A stretch of DNA of 64,000 bases from Bradyrhizobium sp. WD16 (GTDB lineage Bacteria; Pseudomonadota; Alphaproteobacteria; Rhizobiales; Xanthobacteraceae). The position numbers and the translations under genes are program-made. The notes under the pieces were generated by a model. It made no database searches and was not told the DNA's origin. It saw nothing but the letters and a program-made list of their open reading frames with translations. The stretch is from positions 1,798,001 through 1,862,000 of the forward strand of contig NZ_CP028908.1 of NCBI RefSeq assembly GCF_024181725.1, given 5' to 3'. Below are positions 11,128 to 20,511 of this stretch, piece by piece (position 1 is the stretch's first letter; each line of letters begins with the position of its first letter).

Positions 11128-11243
11128 CGAGGCCGGCAGGGCGCGGGTGCTCCGCCTCTATCTTTTTGATCGTGCGTGATCTTTAACGCGTGGGCGGGAC
11201 CGGGGGCGAATCGGCGCCCCGAAAGCGGAGCGTGGGCGAGATC

Positions 11244-11846
11244 ATGCGGTTGAGCGGCGTCGGCCTGACCTGCATACGCGGCGGGCGCCAGGTCTTTGCC
11301 GGCCTGGACGTGGCGGTGAACGCCGGCGAGGCCCTCGCCGTCACCGGCCGCAACGGCGCCGGCAAATCGTCGCTGCTGCGAATTGTCGCCGGCCTGCTGG
11401 TCCCCGCCGCAGGCGGCATCGCGCTCGAGGGCGGCGACGACGAACTCACGGTGGCGGAGCAGGCCCACTATCTCGGCCATCGCGACGCGCTCAAGCCGGC
11501 GCTTACGGTGGCGGAAAATCTGCGGTTCTGGCGCGACTTTCTCGGCGGCACCGCCACCGATGTCGACGCCTGTCTTGCCGCCTGCGGGCTCGGCCATGCC
11601 GCGGCGCTGCCAGCCGCCTACCTCTCCGCCGGCCAGAAGCGACGGCTGTCGATGGCCCGGCTGATCGCGGTCCGCCGCCCGCTCTGGCTGCTCGACGAGC
11701 CGACCTCGGCGCTCGATGTCGACGGCCAGGCGCTGGTGGCGCGGCTGATGGCCGATCACCTCGCCTCCGGCGGCCTGATCGTCGCCGCCACCCATCTGCC
11801 GCTCGGAATCGCCGCAGGCGAGATGCGGATCGGAGGCGAGGCATGA
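11244..11846 (+). CDS. ccmA: Heme exporter ATP-binding protein CcmA
   Basis: 200 aa ABC ATPase. Walker A is GRNGAGKS (35-42), the signature YLSAGQKRR about 125-135 and Walker [13 protein letters not shown] about 150-160. The short length and the AGQ form of the signature are typical of CcmA, the ATPase of the CcmABCD complex that supplies heme for cytochrome c maturation and releases holo-CcmE. ATG 11244 is preceded by GGGCGAG. It overlaps ccmB by 4 bp (ATGA). Confidence 0.95.
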   Translation: MRLSGVGLTCIRGGRQVFAGLDVAVNAGEALAVTGRNGAGKSSLLRIVAGLLVPAAGGIALEGGDDELTVAEQAHYLGHRDALKPALTVAENLRFWRDFLGGTATDVDACLAACGLGHAAALPAAYLSAGQKRRLSMARLIAVRRPLWLLDEPTSALDVDGQALVARLMADHLASGGLIVAATHLPLGIAAGEMRIGGEA

Positions 11847-12502
11847 TCGCACTGATCCGCCGCGACCTCGCCATTGCCCTGCGCGCCGGCGGCGGTGCGC
11901 TGATCGGCGTGCTGTTCTTTCTCACGGTGGTGGTGCTGATGCCATTCGCCGTTGGGCCGGACCTCGCGCTGCTCAAGCGGCTCGGCCCGGCGATCCTGTG
12001 GCTCGGCGCGCTGCTCGCGAGCCTGCTGACGCTCGACCGGCTGTTCACGGCCGATCACGAGGACGGCTCCCTCGACCTCATCGTCATGAGCCGCCGTTCG
12101 CTCGAACTCGCCTGCCTCGCCAAGGCCTGCGCCCACTGGCTCGCCGCCGGACTGCCGCTGATCGTGGCGACCCCGGTGCTCGGGCTGCTGCTCAATCTCG
12201 ACGGATCGACCACCGCGACGGTGGCGCTGACACTTCTCATCGGCACACCGGCGCTGACCCTGACCGGCATGATCGGCGCGGCGCTGGCGGTGACGCTGCG
12301 GCGCGGCGGCCTGCTGCTCTCGGTGCTGGTGCTGCCGCTGTCGATTCCGGTGCTGATCTTCGGCGTCGCCGCCTGCAACGCGGTGGTCACCGACGGCGTC
12401 GCTCCCGCGGCGCCATTGTCGATCCTGGCGGCGCTGACGCTGGCGGGACTTGTGGTCGGGCCACTCGCCGCCGCCGCAGCGCTGCGACAGGGGCTCGATT
12501 GA
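11843..12502 (+). CDS. ccmB: Heme exporter membrane protein CcmB
   Basis: 219 aa with six hydrophobic segments. The start [20 protein letters not shown] and [15 protein letters not shown] are typical CcmB; the conserved segment [16 protein letters not shown] follows. It is the membrane partner of CcmA in the cytochrome c maturation system I complex. Translationally coupled to ccmA. A 13-bp hairpin follows 20 bp after the stop. Confidence 0.95.
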   Translation: MIALIRRDLAIALRAGGGALIGVLFFLTVVVLMPFAVGPDLALLKRLGPAILWLGALLASLLTLDRLFTADHEDGSLDLIVMSRRSLELACLAKACAHWLAAGLPLIVATPVLGLLLNLDGSTTATVALTLLIGTPALTLTGMIGAALAVTLRRGGLLLSVLVLPLSIPVLIFGVAACNAVVTDGVAPAAPLSILAALTLAGLVVGPLAAAAALRQGLD

Positions 12503-12521
12503 TCCTGAAGCGAAACTGAAA

Positions 12522-12553
12522 CGTCAATGGCGGCGAAGCAGCCGCCATTGACG
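12522..12553 (+). other. Strong hairpin after ccmB
   Basis: A perfect 13-bp inverted repeat CGTCAATGGCGGC / GCCGCCATTGACG with a 6-nt loop (GAAGCA). There is no T-run, so it could be a weak terminator, an RNA-stability element or a scar. It sits exactly where the usual ccmB-ccmC junction is interrupted by the amidohydrolase gene. Confidence 0.6.
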
Positions 12554-12670
12554 CCTGCCCGGGCGTGCCGCAAAAACACCCGACTATCCTGCTGATTGCT
12601 GATCGCGATAAGTTTTCCCTTCCCCCCAAGAAGCCCTTCCCTGAAACGGCACAGCGGCAGAGTAACCACG

Positions 12671-13774
12671 ATGAAGCTTTTCGAACGGGACATTGCAGGC
12701 AGCGCCTGCCGTTGCTGCGTCAGCCGCCGCAGCCTGCTCAAGGGGGCCGGCGCCGTGACCGCCACCCTGGCCGCCACCGCGGCCCTGCCCGGCATCGCTT
12801 CGAGCCAGTCCGCGACGGAACAGAGCCCTGCAGCGGAGAAGCCGACACCGTTCCGGATCGACGTGCATCATCATCTGGTGCCGCCCGACTACGTCGGCGC
12901 GATCCACGGCAAACTGCCGCCGCTGCCAGCGCCGAGCGCCAACTGGACGCTCGCCAAGAGCCTCGACGACATGGATACCGCCGGCGTGCAGACCGCGATG
13001 CTGTCGGTCACGACGCCGGGCCTGTGGCTCGGCGACGCCACCTCGAGCGCCAGGCTCGCCCGTGCCTGCAACGAATATGCGGCAAAGCTGATCGGCGACA
13101 ACAAGGGCCGCTTCGGCTCATTTGCCGCGGTACCGCTGCCCGCGGCCGACGCCACCCTCGCCGAGATCGCCTATGCGCTCGACACGCTGAAGCTGGACGG
13201 CATCGCCGTCTTCACGAGCTATGAGGGCAAATGGCTCGGCGACGCCGTCTTCGTGCCGGTGTTCGACGAGCTCAACCGCCGCAAGGCCGTGGTCTGCGTG
13301 CATCCGACCACCGCCGCCTGCTGCGGCAACCTCATTCCCTACATCCCCGACAACGTCATCGAGTTCGGCACCGACACCACCCGCACCATCGCCAGCCTGG
13401 TGTTTTCCGGCGCCGCGGACCGCTGGCCGGACATCAAGTTCATCTTCTCCCATGCCGGCGGCACCATGCCCTTCCTGATCGAGCGCTTCGAATTCCTGGC
13501 GCGCATGCCCCAGGCAGCGAAAATGCTGCCGAACGGCGTCCGCGCACCGCTGCAGCGATTCTATTATGATACGGCGCAGGCCTCGAACCCGGCGGCGATG
13601 GGCGCGTTACGCAAGCTGGTGCAGCCGAGCCAGATCGTGTTCGGCACCGATTTTCCGTTCCGTACCGGCGCAGAGCACGTCACCAATCTGGCCCATTGCG
13701 GTTTCGGAGCCACCGATCTGCACCGCATCGAGCGGGACAACGCGCTCGGCCTGCTGCCCCGGCTCCGGGTTTGA
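12671..13774 (+). CDS. Tat-exported amidohydrolase family protein (ACMSD-like decarboxylase group)
   Basis: 367 aa. The start carries a twin-arginine signal (CCVSRRSLLKGAG, residues 15-27) and a hydrophobic core to about residue 45, so export of the folded, metal-loaded enzyme is likely. The mature part is an amidohydrolase-2 TIM barrel. Metal ligands appear as DVHHH (64-68), the His of FSHAGG and Asp327 of GTDFPF. This pattern fits the ACMSD/o-pyrocatechuate decarboxylase group; the substrate is unknown. It lies between ccmB and ccmC on the same strand, which is not the usual place. ATG 12671 was picked because it directly precedes the Tat motif. Confidence 0.85.
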   Translation: MKLFERDIAGSACRCCVSRRSLLKGAGAVTATLAATAALPGIASSQSATEQSPAAEKPTPFRIDVHHHLVPPDYVGAIHGKLPPLPAPSANWTLAKSLDDMDTAGVQTAMLSVTTPGLWLGDATSSARLARACNEYAAKLIGDNKGRFGSFAAVPLPAADATLAEIAYALDTLKLDGIAVFTSYEGKWLGDAVFVPVFDELNRRKAVVCVHPTTAACCGNLIPYIPDNVIEFGTDTTRTIASLVFSGAADRWPDIKFIFSHAGGTMPFLIERFEFLARMPQAAKMLPNGVRAPLQRFYYDTAQASNPAAMGALRKLVQPSQIVFGTDFPFRTGAEHVTNLAHCGFGATDLHRIERDNALGLLPRLRV

Positions 13775-13816
13775 CCGCACTGACATTACCCGTCCTCCTG
13801 TGATAAGGCCGCCGCC

Positions 13817-14548
13817 ATGGCCCTGATCGACCTCGCCAACCCGACCCGCTTTCTGGCACTGACCCGGCGCCTGATGCCCTGGCTCGTCGCCGCCACCGCG
13901 ATCGTTCTCGCCGGCGGCCTCGTTCTATCGGCGCAGGCGCCCGACGATTATCAGCAGGGCGCCACCGTCAAGATCATGTTCATCCACGTGCCCAATGCCT
14001 GGCTGTCGATGTTCGTCTGGGGGGTGATGAGCGTCGCCGCGCTCGGCACGCTGGTGTGGCGCCACCCGCTGGCTGACGTCGCCGCCAAGGCCGCGGCGCC
14101 GCTTGGCGCGGCCTTTACCTTCCTGGCGCTGGTCACCGGTTCGCTGTGGGGCCGGCCGATGTGGGGCACCTATTGGGAATGGGATGCCCGCCTGACCTCG
14201 GTGCTGATCCTGTTCCTGATGTATCTCGGTATCATGGCGCTGTGGCGCGCGGTCGAGGATCCTTCACGCGCCGCGCGCGCCGTTGCGGTGCTGACCCTGG
14301 TCGGCGCCATCAACCTGCCGATCATCAAGTTCTCCGTGAACTGGTGGAACACGCTGCACCAGGGCGCCTCGGTGGTCCGCATGGGCGGCCCGACGCTCGA
14401 CAGAGCCTTTCTCGTTCCGCTGCTGGTGATGGCCGTCGGCTTCACCTTGCTGTTCGTGACCCTCCACGTCGCCGCCATGCGCAATGAGATCCTGCGCCGG
14501 CGGGTGCGCAGCCTGCAGATGCTGCAGGCCAGCCGGCAACCGGCCTGA
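13817..14548 (+). CDS. ccmC: Heme exporter membrane protein CcmC
   Basis: 243 aa, six membrane segments. It carries the tryptophan-rich heme-handling motif [18 protein letters not shown] (about 112-129) and periplasmic histidines in VPNAWLSMF and NTLHQG. CcmC binds heme and hands it to CcmE. The gene starts 42 bp after the amidohydrolase stop and is followed after 8 bp by ccmD. Confidence 0.96.
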   Translation: MALIDLANPTRFLALTRRLMPWLVAATAIVLAGGLVLSAQAPDDYQQGATVKIMFIHVPNAWLSMFVWGVMSVAALGTLVWRHPLADVAAKAAAPLGAAFTFLALVTGSLWGRPMWGTYWEWDARLTSVLILFLMYLGIMALWRAVEDPSRAARAVAVLTLVGAINLPIIKFSVNWWNTLHQGASVVRMGGPTLDRAFLVPLLVMAVGFTLLFVTLHVAAMRNEILRRRVRSLQMLQASRQPA

Positions 14549-14556
14549 GGCGCATC

Positions 14557-14727
14557 GTGCTCGGACCCTACGCCTCCTTCATCGTCAGCTCCTATGCCGT
14601 GGCCGCCATCGTGGTCGCCGCCCTGGTCATCTGGGTGATCGCCGACTATCGCCGTCAGAAGACGGTGCTGGCCGATCTCGAAGCCAAGGGCATCACCCGC
14701 CGCTCCGGAACAGAGGTCGCGCCATGA
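14557..14727 (+). CDS. ccmD: Heme exporter protein CcmD
   Basis: 56 aa, GTG start, short enough to be missed by automatic calling. It opens with [16 protein letters not shown], has one membrane helix (about residues 9-31) and then a basic cytoplasmic tail [17 protein letters not shown], the standard CcmD architecture. CcmD stabilises the CcmABC complex and helps release holo-CcmE. Its TGA overlaps the ccmG start (ATGA). Confidence 0.92.
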   Translation: MLGPYASFIVSSYAVAAIVVAALVIWVIADYRRQKTVLADLEAKGITRRSGTEVAP

Positions 14728-15323
14728 GCGAATCGCAAGAGCCGCGCCGGCGCAGCCTGCTGGTGGCACTGCCGCTGGTCGCTTTCGCCGCGCTCGCCGC
14801 GGTGTTCTGGTTTCGCCTCGGCTCCGGCGATCCGTCGCGGATTCCCTCGGCGCTGATCGGCCATCCGGCGCCGGCGACGGCGCTGCCCGCACTCGCCGAG
14901 CTCACCAGCGACGGAGGCGCCGTGCCCGGTCTCGATCCGGCGCGTCTCAAGGGCAAGGTCAGCATCGTCAACGTCTGGGCGTCGTGGTGCGTGCCCTGCC
15001 ATGACGAGGCGCCGCTGCTGCTCGAACTCGGCAAGGACGCCGGCCTGCGCGCCCGCGGCCTGCAATTCGTCGGCATCAACTACAAGGACGCGGCCGACAA
15101 TGCCCGCCGCTTCCTCGGCCGCTACGGCAATCCTTTCGACGCCGTCGGCGTCGACGCCAACGGCCGCGCGGCGATCGAATGGGGTGTCTATGGCGTGCCG
15201 GAGACCTTCATCGTCGGTCGCGACGGCACCATCGTCTACAAGCTGGTCGGTCCGATCACCGCGGACAATGTCGGCACCGTGCTCAAGCCCGAGATCGTCA
15301 AGGCGCTCGGCGCCGGAAGCTGA
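14724..15323 (+). CDS. ccmG: Thiol:disulfide interchange protein CcmG/DsbE
   Basis: 199 aa. A single N-terminal membrane anchor (about residues 11-30) is followed by a periplasmic thioredoxin domain with WCVPC (Cys89, Cys92), the conserved GVYGVPETF cis-proline segment and the CcmG-type acid loop. It reduces apocytochrome c or CcmH for heme attachment. Overlaps ccmD by 4 bp. ccmE, ccmF, ccmH and ccmI are not in this window. Confidence 0.95.
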   Translation: MSESQEPRRRSLLVALPLVAFAALAAVFWFRLGSGDPSRIPSALIGHPAPATALPALAELTSDGGAVPGLDPARLKGKVSIVNVWASWCVPCHDEAPLLLELGKDAGLRARGLQFVGINYKDAADNARRFLGRYGNPFDAVGVDANGRAAIEWGVYGVPETFIVGRDGTIVYKLVGPITADNVGTVLKPEIVKALGAGS

Positions 15324-15507
15324 ATTTTCCTGCTGCTGAGCCGTCGAATTATTTCGCGCGTTTAGCTGGCGTTCATTTGCCGGCCATGGCGCCGCCCCAA
15401 ATCGGCAGCTAGCTTGGCTCCGCCGCCAGATGGCGGATCGCTTCGGGCGAATTTCAGGGCAATTCGATTCGCTCGTTCCTAATTGGTCTCCAGGAGGGAC
15501 AACTCGA

Positions 15508-15870
15508 ATGCGTCATTTCACGCTTGCAGCATTCACCGCGCTCGGCCTCATGGTCGCCTCGCCGCTGATGGCCCAGACCCCGGCGCCGACGACACCATCG
15601 ACCTCGAAGATGGCGCCTGCCGCAACCACCAAGATGGCGCCCGCTGAATCCAAGATGGCGCCCGCAGCCAAGACCGAGCTGCTCGACATCAACACCGCGA
15701 CCGCCGATCAGCTCGACGCACTGCCCGGCATCGGCAAGGCCTATTCCGCCGCGATCATCAAGGGCCGACCCTACAAGGGCAAGGACGAACTGGTGCAGAA
15801 GAAGATCCTGCCGCAGAAGACCTACGACGCAGTCAAGGACAAGATCATCGCCAAGCAGTCGAAGAGCTGA
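15508..15870 (+). CDS. Secreted helix-hairpin-helix (ComEA-like) small protein
   Basis: 120 aa with a signal peptide (cleavage after PLMA, about residue 22). A low-complexity linker has three SKMAP/TKMAP-type repeats (about residues 33-58), then one helix-hairpin-helix domain: [23 protein letters not shown]. HhH domains of this type (ComEA) bind DNA in the periplasm; the linker suggests a tethered or flexible protein. A clear SD (CAGGAGGGA) precedes ATG 15508, deciding the start. It stands alone and ends at a strong terminator. Function beyond HhH is unknown. Confidence 0.8.
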   Translation: MRHFTLAAFTALGLMVASPLMAQTPAPTTPSTSKMAPAATTKMAPAESKMAPAAKTELLDINTATADQLDALPGIGKAYSAAIIKGRPYKGKDELVQKKILPQKTYDAVKDKIIAKQSKS

Positions 15871-15910
15871 GAGACGGCGGTCGCCACCGATTTTTCAAGC
15901 CGCCCTCGAT

Positions 15911-15943
15911 CGCACCGGCCGCCCCGCCGGTGCGATTTTCTTT
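15911..15943 (+). terminator. Rho-independent terminator
   Basis: Stem CGCACCGGC / GCCGGTGCG with a CGCCCC-type loop, followed by ATTTTCTTT, 40 bp after the HhH gene. Confidence 0.85.
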
Positions 15944-16097
15944 GATCGATCACGGCAGGCGTTTTTTCATGGCGCCTTCCCGGCCGCGGCGCCTTGACCC
16001 CTGGTCGACTTGGCGAAATCATCGCGCCCTCGATCGCATCGAATGCCATCCCTCGGCCGAACGGGCGCGCCAGTCGTCCGCGGCAACGGAGAACGCC

Positions 16098-16916
16098 ATG
16101 GGCGAGATCGTCTCGCTGGAACGTCTTGCGGCGCAGGTGCGCCCCGGCATGAAGCTCGCCGTCCCGGCGGACTATGCCGGCGTCGCCATGACCGCCACCG
16201 CCGCCATCGTCGCCGCCCGCCCCGCCAACCTTCACCTCGTCGGCGTTCCGGTCACCGGCATGCAGGGCGACATGCTGATTGGCGAAAACCTCGTCGGCAC
16301 GCTCGAGAGCAGCGCGGTCACTCTCGGCGAAGCCGGCGGCGCGCCGCGTTTCGTCGACGCCGTGCGCCACGGCGCCCTGCGGCTGATGGACGCCACCTGC
16401 CCGGCGGTGCATGCCGGCCTCACCGCGGCGCAGAAGGGCGTGCCCTTCATGCCGATCCGCGGCATCATCGGCAGCGATCTGCTCAAGACCCGCACCGACT
16501 GGAAGATCATCGACAATCCTTTCGCCGACAACGATCCGATCGTGGTGGTGCCGGCGATCCAGCCCGACATTGCGCTCTTCCATGCCCCGGAAGCCGACCG
16601 CTTCGGCAACGTCCGCATCGGCCGCCGGCGCGAACTCGCCACCATGGCCTATGCCGCCAAGGCGACGCTGGTGACCGTGGAGCGGATCAGCGACACGTCG
16701 CTGCTGCACGGCGAGGATTCCGCCGCCGGCGTGCTGCCTTCGCTCTATGTCGCCAGCATCGCGGTGGCGCCACGCGGCGCCTGGCCGATCGGGCTGTGGG
16801 GCGCCTATCCGGCCGATTCCGCCGAGATCGCGCGCTACGCCGCCATGGCACGCACGGCCGAAGGCTTCGCCGCCTATATGGACGGCTTCGCCCGGCGCTT
16901 GCACGAGGCCGCCTGA
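16098..16916 (+). CDS. CoA-transferase-like subunit alpha (GctA/IpdA family)
   Basis: 272 aa. It shows the family I CoA-transferase alpha-subunit fold: LHLVGVPVTGMQGDMLIGE, then GTLESSAVTLGEAGG, and the late AIQPDIALFHAPEADRFGNV, where the family has PDVALIHAQ-A-D--GN. Homologues include glutaconate CoA-transferase A and IpdA, a steroid-ring hydrolase subunit. Which reaction is catalysed cannot be told. ATG 16098 is preceded by ACGGAGAA. It forms a pair with the next gene, 1 bp after its stop. No steroid or glutaconate pathway genes are adjacent. Confidence 0.82.
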   Translation: MGEIVSLERLAAQVRPGMKLAVPADYAGVAMTATAAIVAARPANLHLVGVPVTGMQGDMLIGENLVGTLESSAVTLGEAGGAPRFVDAVRHGALRLMDATCPAVHAGLTAAQKGVPFMPIRGIIGSDLLKTRTDWKIIDNPFADNDPIVVVPAIQPDIALFHAPEADRFGNVRIGRRRELATMAYAAKATLVTVERISDTSLLHGEDSAAGVLPSLYVASIAVAPRGAWPIGLWGAYPADSAEIARYAAMARTAEGFAAYMDGFARRLHEAA

Positions 16917-16917
16917 G

Positions 16918-17682
16918 ATGTCGTCCGCCGCCACCGACTACTCGCGCCGCGAACTCCTGATCGCGACCATCGCCGACCTGCTCGACGGCATCCGCCATGT
17001 CGCGGTCGGCGCCTCCTCGCCCATTCCCGCCGCCGGCGCCATGCTGCTGCGCGCCCGCAACGAAGCGCGCGGCCGCGAGCAGGTGCGCATCTCGATTCTC
17101 GGCTCGCAGGAGCACAACTTCTTCACCAATGGCGGGGTCGAACTGTTCGACTGCGCCGCCCAGGGCCGGGTCGACGCCTTCTTTCTCGGCGGCGGCCAGA
17201 TCGACGGTGCGGCCAACATCAACCTGATCGGCACCGGCACCTATCCCAACAACGAGGTCCGCTGGCCGGGCTGCTTCGGCTCGGCGTTTCTTTATTTCGT
17301 GGTGCCGCGGGTCATCCTGTTTCGCGAGGAGCATTCGCCGCGGGTCCTGGTCGACAAGGTCGATTACGTCAGCGCGCCAGGGACCAGCGAGCCCGGCATC
17401 ACGCGCTCGGGCGGTCCCCACGCCCTGCTCACCTCGCTGGCGCTGTTCGATTTCGACAAGGCCCGCCGCCGCTTCAGCCTGCGGTCCGTCCATCGCGGCG
17501 TGACCGCGGCCGAGGTCCGGCGCCAGACCGGCTTCGAATACGACGAGCCGGCCAGCGTGCCACAGACCCCCGCTCCCGACGCCGCCACGCTCGCGCTGCT
17601 CCGCGGCCGGGTCACCGGGGAACTCGCCGAAACCTATCCGCAATTCGCCGAAACCCTGCGCGGCGACAGCCGCGCCGCGTAA
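16918..17682 (+). CDS. CoA-transferase-like subunit beta (GctB/IpdB family)
   Basis: 254 aa. It contains the beta-subunit landmarks VAVGASSPIPAAGAMLL and GQIDGAANINLIGTG, where family members have GA-QID--GN-N---G, then GGPHALLT. The catalytic Glu of true transferases normally lies in a short strand-turn of this subunit; here the equivalent region reads ILGSQEHNFFTNGG, and I cannot confirm a catalytic Glu by eye. Translationally coupled to the alpha subunit (stop TGA, one base, ATG). Probably a heterotetramer acting on a CoA thioester. Confidence 0.8.
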   Translation: MSSAATDYSRRELLIATIADLLDGIRHVAVGASSPIPAAGAMLLRARNEARGREQVRISILGSQEHNFFTNGGVELFDCAAQGRVDAFFLGGGQIDGAANINLIGTGTYPNNEVRWPGCFGSAFLYFVVPRVILFREEHSPRVLVDKVDYVSAPGTSEPGITRSGGPHALLTSLALFDFDKARRRFSLRSVHRGVTAAEVRRQTGFEYDEPASVPQTPAPDAATLALLRGRVTGELAETYPQFAETLRGDSRAA

Positions 17683-17982
17683 AGCGAAGCGCGCCAGACC
17701 GCTTGCGTCGGGCAGGCCCGATCCGACGCACGACGCCGCTGCGGGGAACCAGCGTGGCCAAATTGACTCAACCGTATCCCGTTCACGATCTGGACTCTTA
17801 CAGCTGGAGTCGGCGTGGGGGTATTGTGAACCGATTCGCGAGGGGCGGAGCGGACGCCCGTCGCGGCGTGATCAGTCATTATCTCCGCGCCAGTGCGCGC
17901 GGAGTTGCGAAATTCGACGCCGGATCATGGACCTGTGGCCGCCCGCCCGCGGCCAAGGCGGTGATTGCGGCAGGGGCAAGTC
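17683..17982. other. Intergenic region upstream of divL-like gene
   Basis: 300 bases. Open frames here are not convincing. No terminator with a T-run is evident after the CoA-transferase pair. It should hold the divL promoter. I did not find a clear CtrA box of the TTAA-N7-TTAA type. Confidence 0.4.
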
Positions 17983-20511
17983 ATGTCGGGCGTGGTCAGG
18001 GCGATACGTCGGACCTGGATGTCGGGGACATCGCTGGTGCGCGGGCGAGCGCCGTCATACGCCGTGAGAGCGCTCGCCGCCTTCACGCTGGCCGGCCTGA
18101 CCGAAGCCCACGCCGAGACGGCGCTCGGCGAGCAGGTCGACAGCTTTCTCGGCCTGACCCAGCAGGAGCTTGCGGCGCTGGCCCTGACGCTGGGCGTGCT
18201 CGGCTTCTCGGTGGTCGCGACCATCGCCTTGATGCGCACCCGGCTGCAGGCGGCGAAGGTCGAAAAGCGGCTGCGCGCCGATGTCCGGGCGCTGCAGGGC
18301 GACAATGACCGACTGCGCGCATTATTGTTCACCGAACCGCAGGTGCTGATCTCCTGGCCGGCCGCCGCATCGCGCCCCGAGATCAGCGGCGATCTCGCGC
18401 TGCTGCTGCCGCCAGCAGCGCAGCAACAACCGCAGCGGGTGCTGGCCTTCGGCACCTGGCTGGCGCCCGATCCGGCCCTACGCATGGACCGCGCGGTGGA
18501 CGCGCTGCGTGCCGACGGCACCCCCTTTGCGCTGCACTTCGCCACGTCGGCCGGTCGCGCCGTCGAGGCGATCGGACGCGCCATCGGCGGCCAGGCCATC
18601 ATCCGCATCCGCGAACTCGGCGGCGTCCGCCGCGAGCTGGCGGAGACGACCCAGCGCTACAAGAACCTGCAGGAGGAGACCGAGATCCTGCGCGGCTTTG
18701 CGGCGGCGCTGCCCTGGCCGGTCTGGGCGCGGCGGGCCGACGGATCGCTGGTGTTCGCCAATGCCGCCTATGCCCATGCCGCCGAAGCCGCGGACATTTC
18801 CGAAGCCGTGGTGCGCAACGTCGAACTGCTCGACAGCGGCGACCGCCAGGACATGGCGCGGGCGCTGACCGAGACCGGCCGCTTTGCGGCGCGGTTGCCG
18901 ATCGTGATCAGCGGCGAGCGCCGCATCTTCGACGTCCGCGCCTTTGCCGTCGGCGGCGGCAGCGCCGGCGCGGCGATCGACGCCAGCGAGGCCGCGGCGC
19001 TCAAGGCGGCGCTGACGCGCATGGCGGAGGACCATCGCCGCACCCTCGACCAGCTCTCCTCGGGAGTCGCGGTGTTCGATGCCCGGCGCCGCCTCGCCTT
19101 CTACAACGATTCCTATCGGCGGCTCTGGGGCCTCGATCAGACCTTCCTCGATTCCAACCCCGACGATTCCAGCGTGCTCGACCGGCTGCGGGCGACGCGC
19201 AAGATCCCCGAGCAGCCGGATTTCCGGCAATGGAAGGCCAAGCTGCACGAGGCCTATCGCGCGGTCGAGCCGGCCAAGGACGTCTGGTATCTGCCCGACG
19301 GCCGCGCCGTGAGCGTCGCCACCACGCCCAATCCCGAAGGCGGCGTCACCTATATCTTCGACGACGTCTCCGAGCGCTACAATCTGGCGCGGCAATATGA
19401 CGGCCTGATCCGAGTCCAGCGCGAGACTCTCGACAATCTCGCCGAGGCGGTGGCGGTGTTCGGCAGCGACGGCCGCGCCAGCCTGTTCAATCCCACCTTC
19501 GTCAAGATGTGGAAGTTGTCGCCGGAGGCGATGCAGCAGCGCCCCCACATCGACACCGTCGAAGGCTGGTGCCGGCCGCTGTTCGATGACGCCGCCGCCT
19601 GGCAGCGCATCCGCAGCGCGGTGACGGCGATCGACGACCGCCGTCCTGTGCCGCTGAACCTCGAACGCAGGGACGGCAGTGTGCTCGACTGCATGGCGAT
19701 GCCGCTGCCCGACGGCGCCACGATGCTGACCTTCCAGGACGTCACCGACACCGTCAATGTCGAGCGCGCCCTGCGCGAACGCAACGAGGCGCTGGAAGCC
19801 GCCGACCAGATGAAGGTGGATTTCGTCCACCACGTCTCCTACGAGCTGCGCTCGCCGCTGACCACCATCATCGGCTTCGCGCATTTCCTCAGCGACCCGG
19901 CGACCGGCCCGCTGACGCAAAAGCAGGACGAGTATCTCGGCTACATCACCAGCTCGACCAACGCGCTGCTGGCGATCATCAACAACATCCTCGACCTCGC
20001 CACCATCGATGCCGGCGCGATGACGCTCAATCTCGGTCCGGTCGACATCCGCAAGGCGATCGAGTCCGCCGCCGAAGGCATCCAGGACCGCCTCGCCCGC
20101 GATCACATTCGCCTCGCCATCGATGCCGCCCCTGGCATCGGCAGCTTCGTCGCCGATGAGCGCCGTGTCGTCCAGGTGCTCTACAATCTCCTCGCCAACT
20201 CGGTCGGTTTCGCCCCCCAGGACAGCACCATCACCATCGCCGCGCGCCGCAGCGACGACAGGATCAGCTTCAGCGTGACCGACTCCGGGCCCGGCATCCC
20301 GCCCGACGTTCGCGACAAGGTGTTCGACTGGTTCGAGAGCCACGCCAACGGCTCGCGCCATCGCGGCGCCGGGCTCGGCCTGTCGCTGGTGCGCTCCTTC
20401 GTCGAATTGCACGGCGGCAGGGTGCGGGTCGACAGCGTCGTCGGCAATGGTACCGTGGTCACCTGCGACTTCCCGCTCGACCAGGTCGCGCAGCGCACCG
20501 CCGCCGAATGA
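17983..20511 (+). CDS. divL: DivL-type cell-cycle histidine-kinase-like protein with Tyr at the phospho-His site
   Basis: 842 aa. One membrane helix at about 62-84, a coiled coil, then PAS-like sensor regions (about 245-330, 345-470, 475-600), a DHp helix pair and a HATPase domain. The H-box reads VDFVHHVSYELRSPLTTIIGF with Tyr620 where kinases have His (SHELRTP), the hallmark of Caulobacter DivL. The ATP domain keeps an N-box (LLANSVGF) and glycine boxes DSGPGIP and GAGLGL. DivL modulates the CckA-CtrA relay. No response regulator is adjacent. ATG 17983 follows CAGGGGCAAG; a TTG 18 bp upstream is less likely. The 3' end overlaps the next gene by 4 bp. Confidence 0.85.
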   Translation: MSGVVRAIRRTWMSGTSLVRGRAPSYAVRALAAFTLAGLTEAHAETALGEQVDSFLGLTQQELAALALTLGVLGFSVVATIALMRTRLQAAKVEKRLRADVRALQGDNDRLRALLFTEPQVLISWPAAASRPEISGDLALLLPPAAQQQPQRVLAFGTWLAPDPALRMDRAVDALRADGTPFALHFATSAGRAVEAIGRAIGGQAIIRIRELGGVRRELAETTQRYKNLQEETEILRGFAAALPWPVWARRADGSLVFANAAYAHAAEAADISEAVVRNVELLDSGDRQDMARALTETGRFAARLPIVISGERRIFDVRAFAVGGGSAGAAIDASEAAALKAALTRMAEDHRRTLDQLSSGVAVFDARRRLAFYNDSYRRLWGLDQTFLDSNPDDSSVLDRLRATRKIPEQPDFRQWKAKLHEAYRAVEPAKDVWYLPDGRAVSVATTPNPEGGVTYIFDDVSERYNLARQYDGLIRVQRETLDNLAEAVAVFGSDGRASLFNPTFVKMWKLSPEAMQQRPHIDTVEGWCRPLFDDAAAWQRIRSAVTAIDDRRPVPLNLERRDGSVLDCMAMPLPDGATMLTFQDVTDTVNVERALRERNEALEAADQMKVDFVHHVSYELRSPLTTIIGFAHFLSDPATGPLTQKQDEYLGYITSSTNALLAIINNILDLATIDAGAMTLNLGPVDIRKAIESAAEGIQDRLARDHIRLAIDAAPGIGSFVADERRVVQVLYNLLANSVGFAPQDSTITIAARRSDDRISFSVTDSGPGIPPDVRDKVFDWFESHANGSRHRGAGLGLSLVRSFVELHGGRVRVDSVVGNGTVVTCDFPLDQVAQRTAAE

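Larger units (their letters stand above)
10740..11243. other. Intergenic region between acnA and ccmA
   Basis: 504 bases with no convincing gene. The left half should hold the acnA promoter. The right half carries two palindromic repeats separated by 13 bases (10981-11040 and 11054-11127, listed separately), leaving about 115 bases for the ccmA promoter and leader. Confidence 0.6.

Noticed and set aside
17683-17982. CtrA binding site upstream of divL
   Set aside because: No TTAA-N7-TTAA pattern found by eye.
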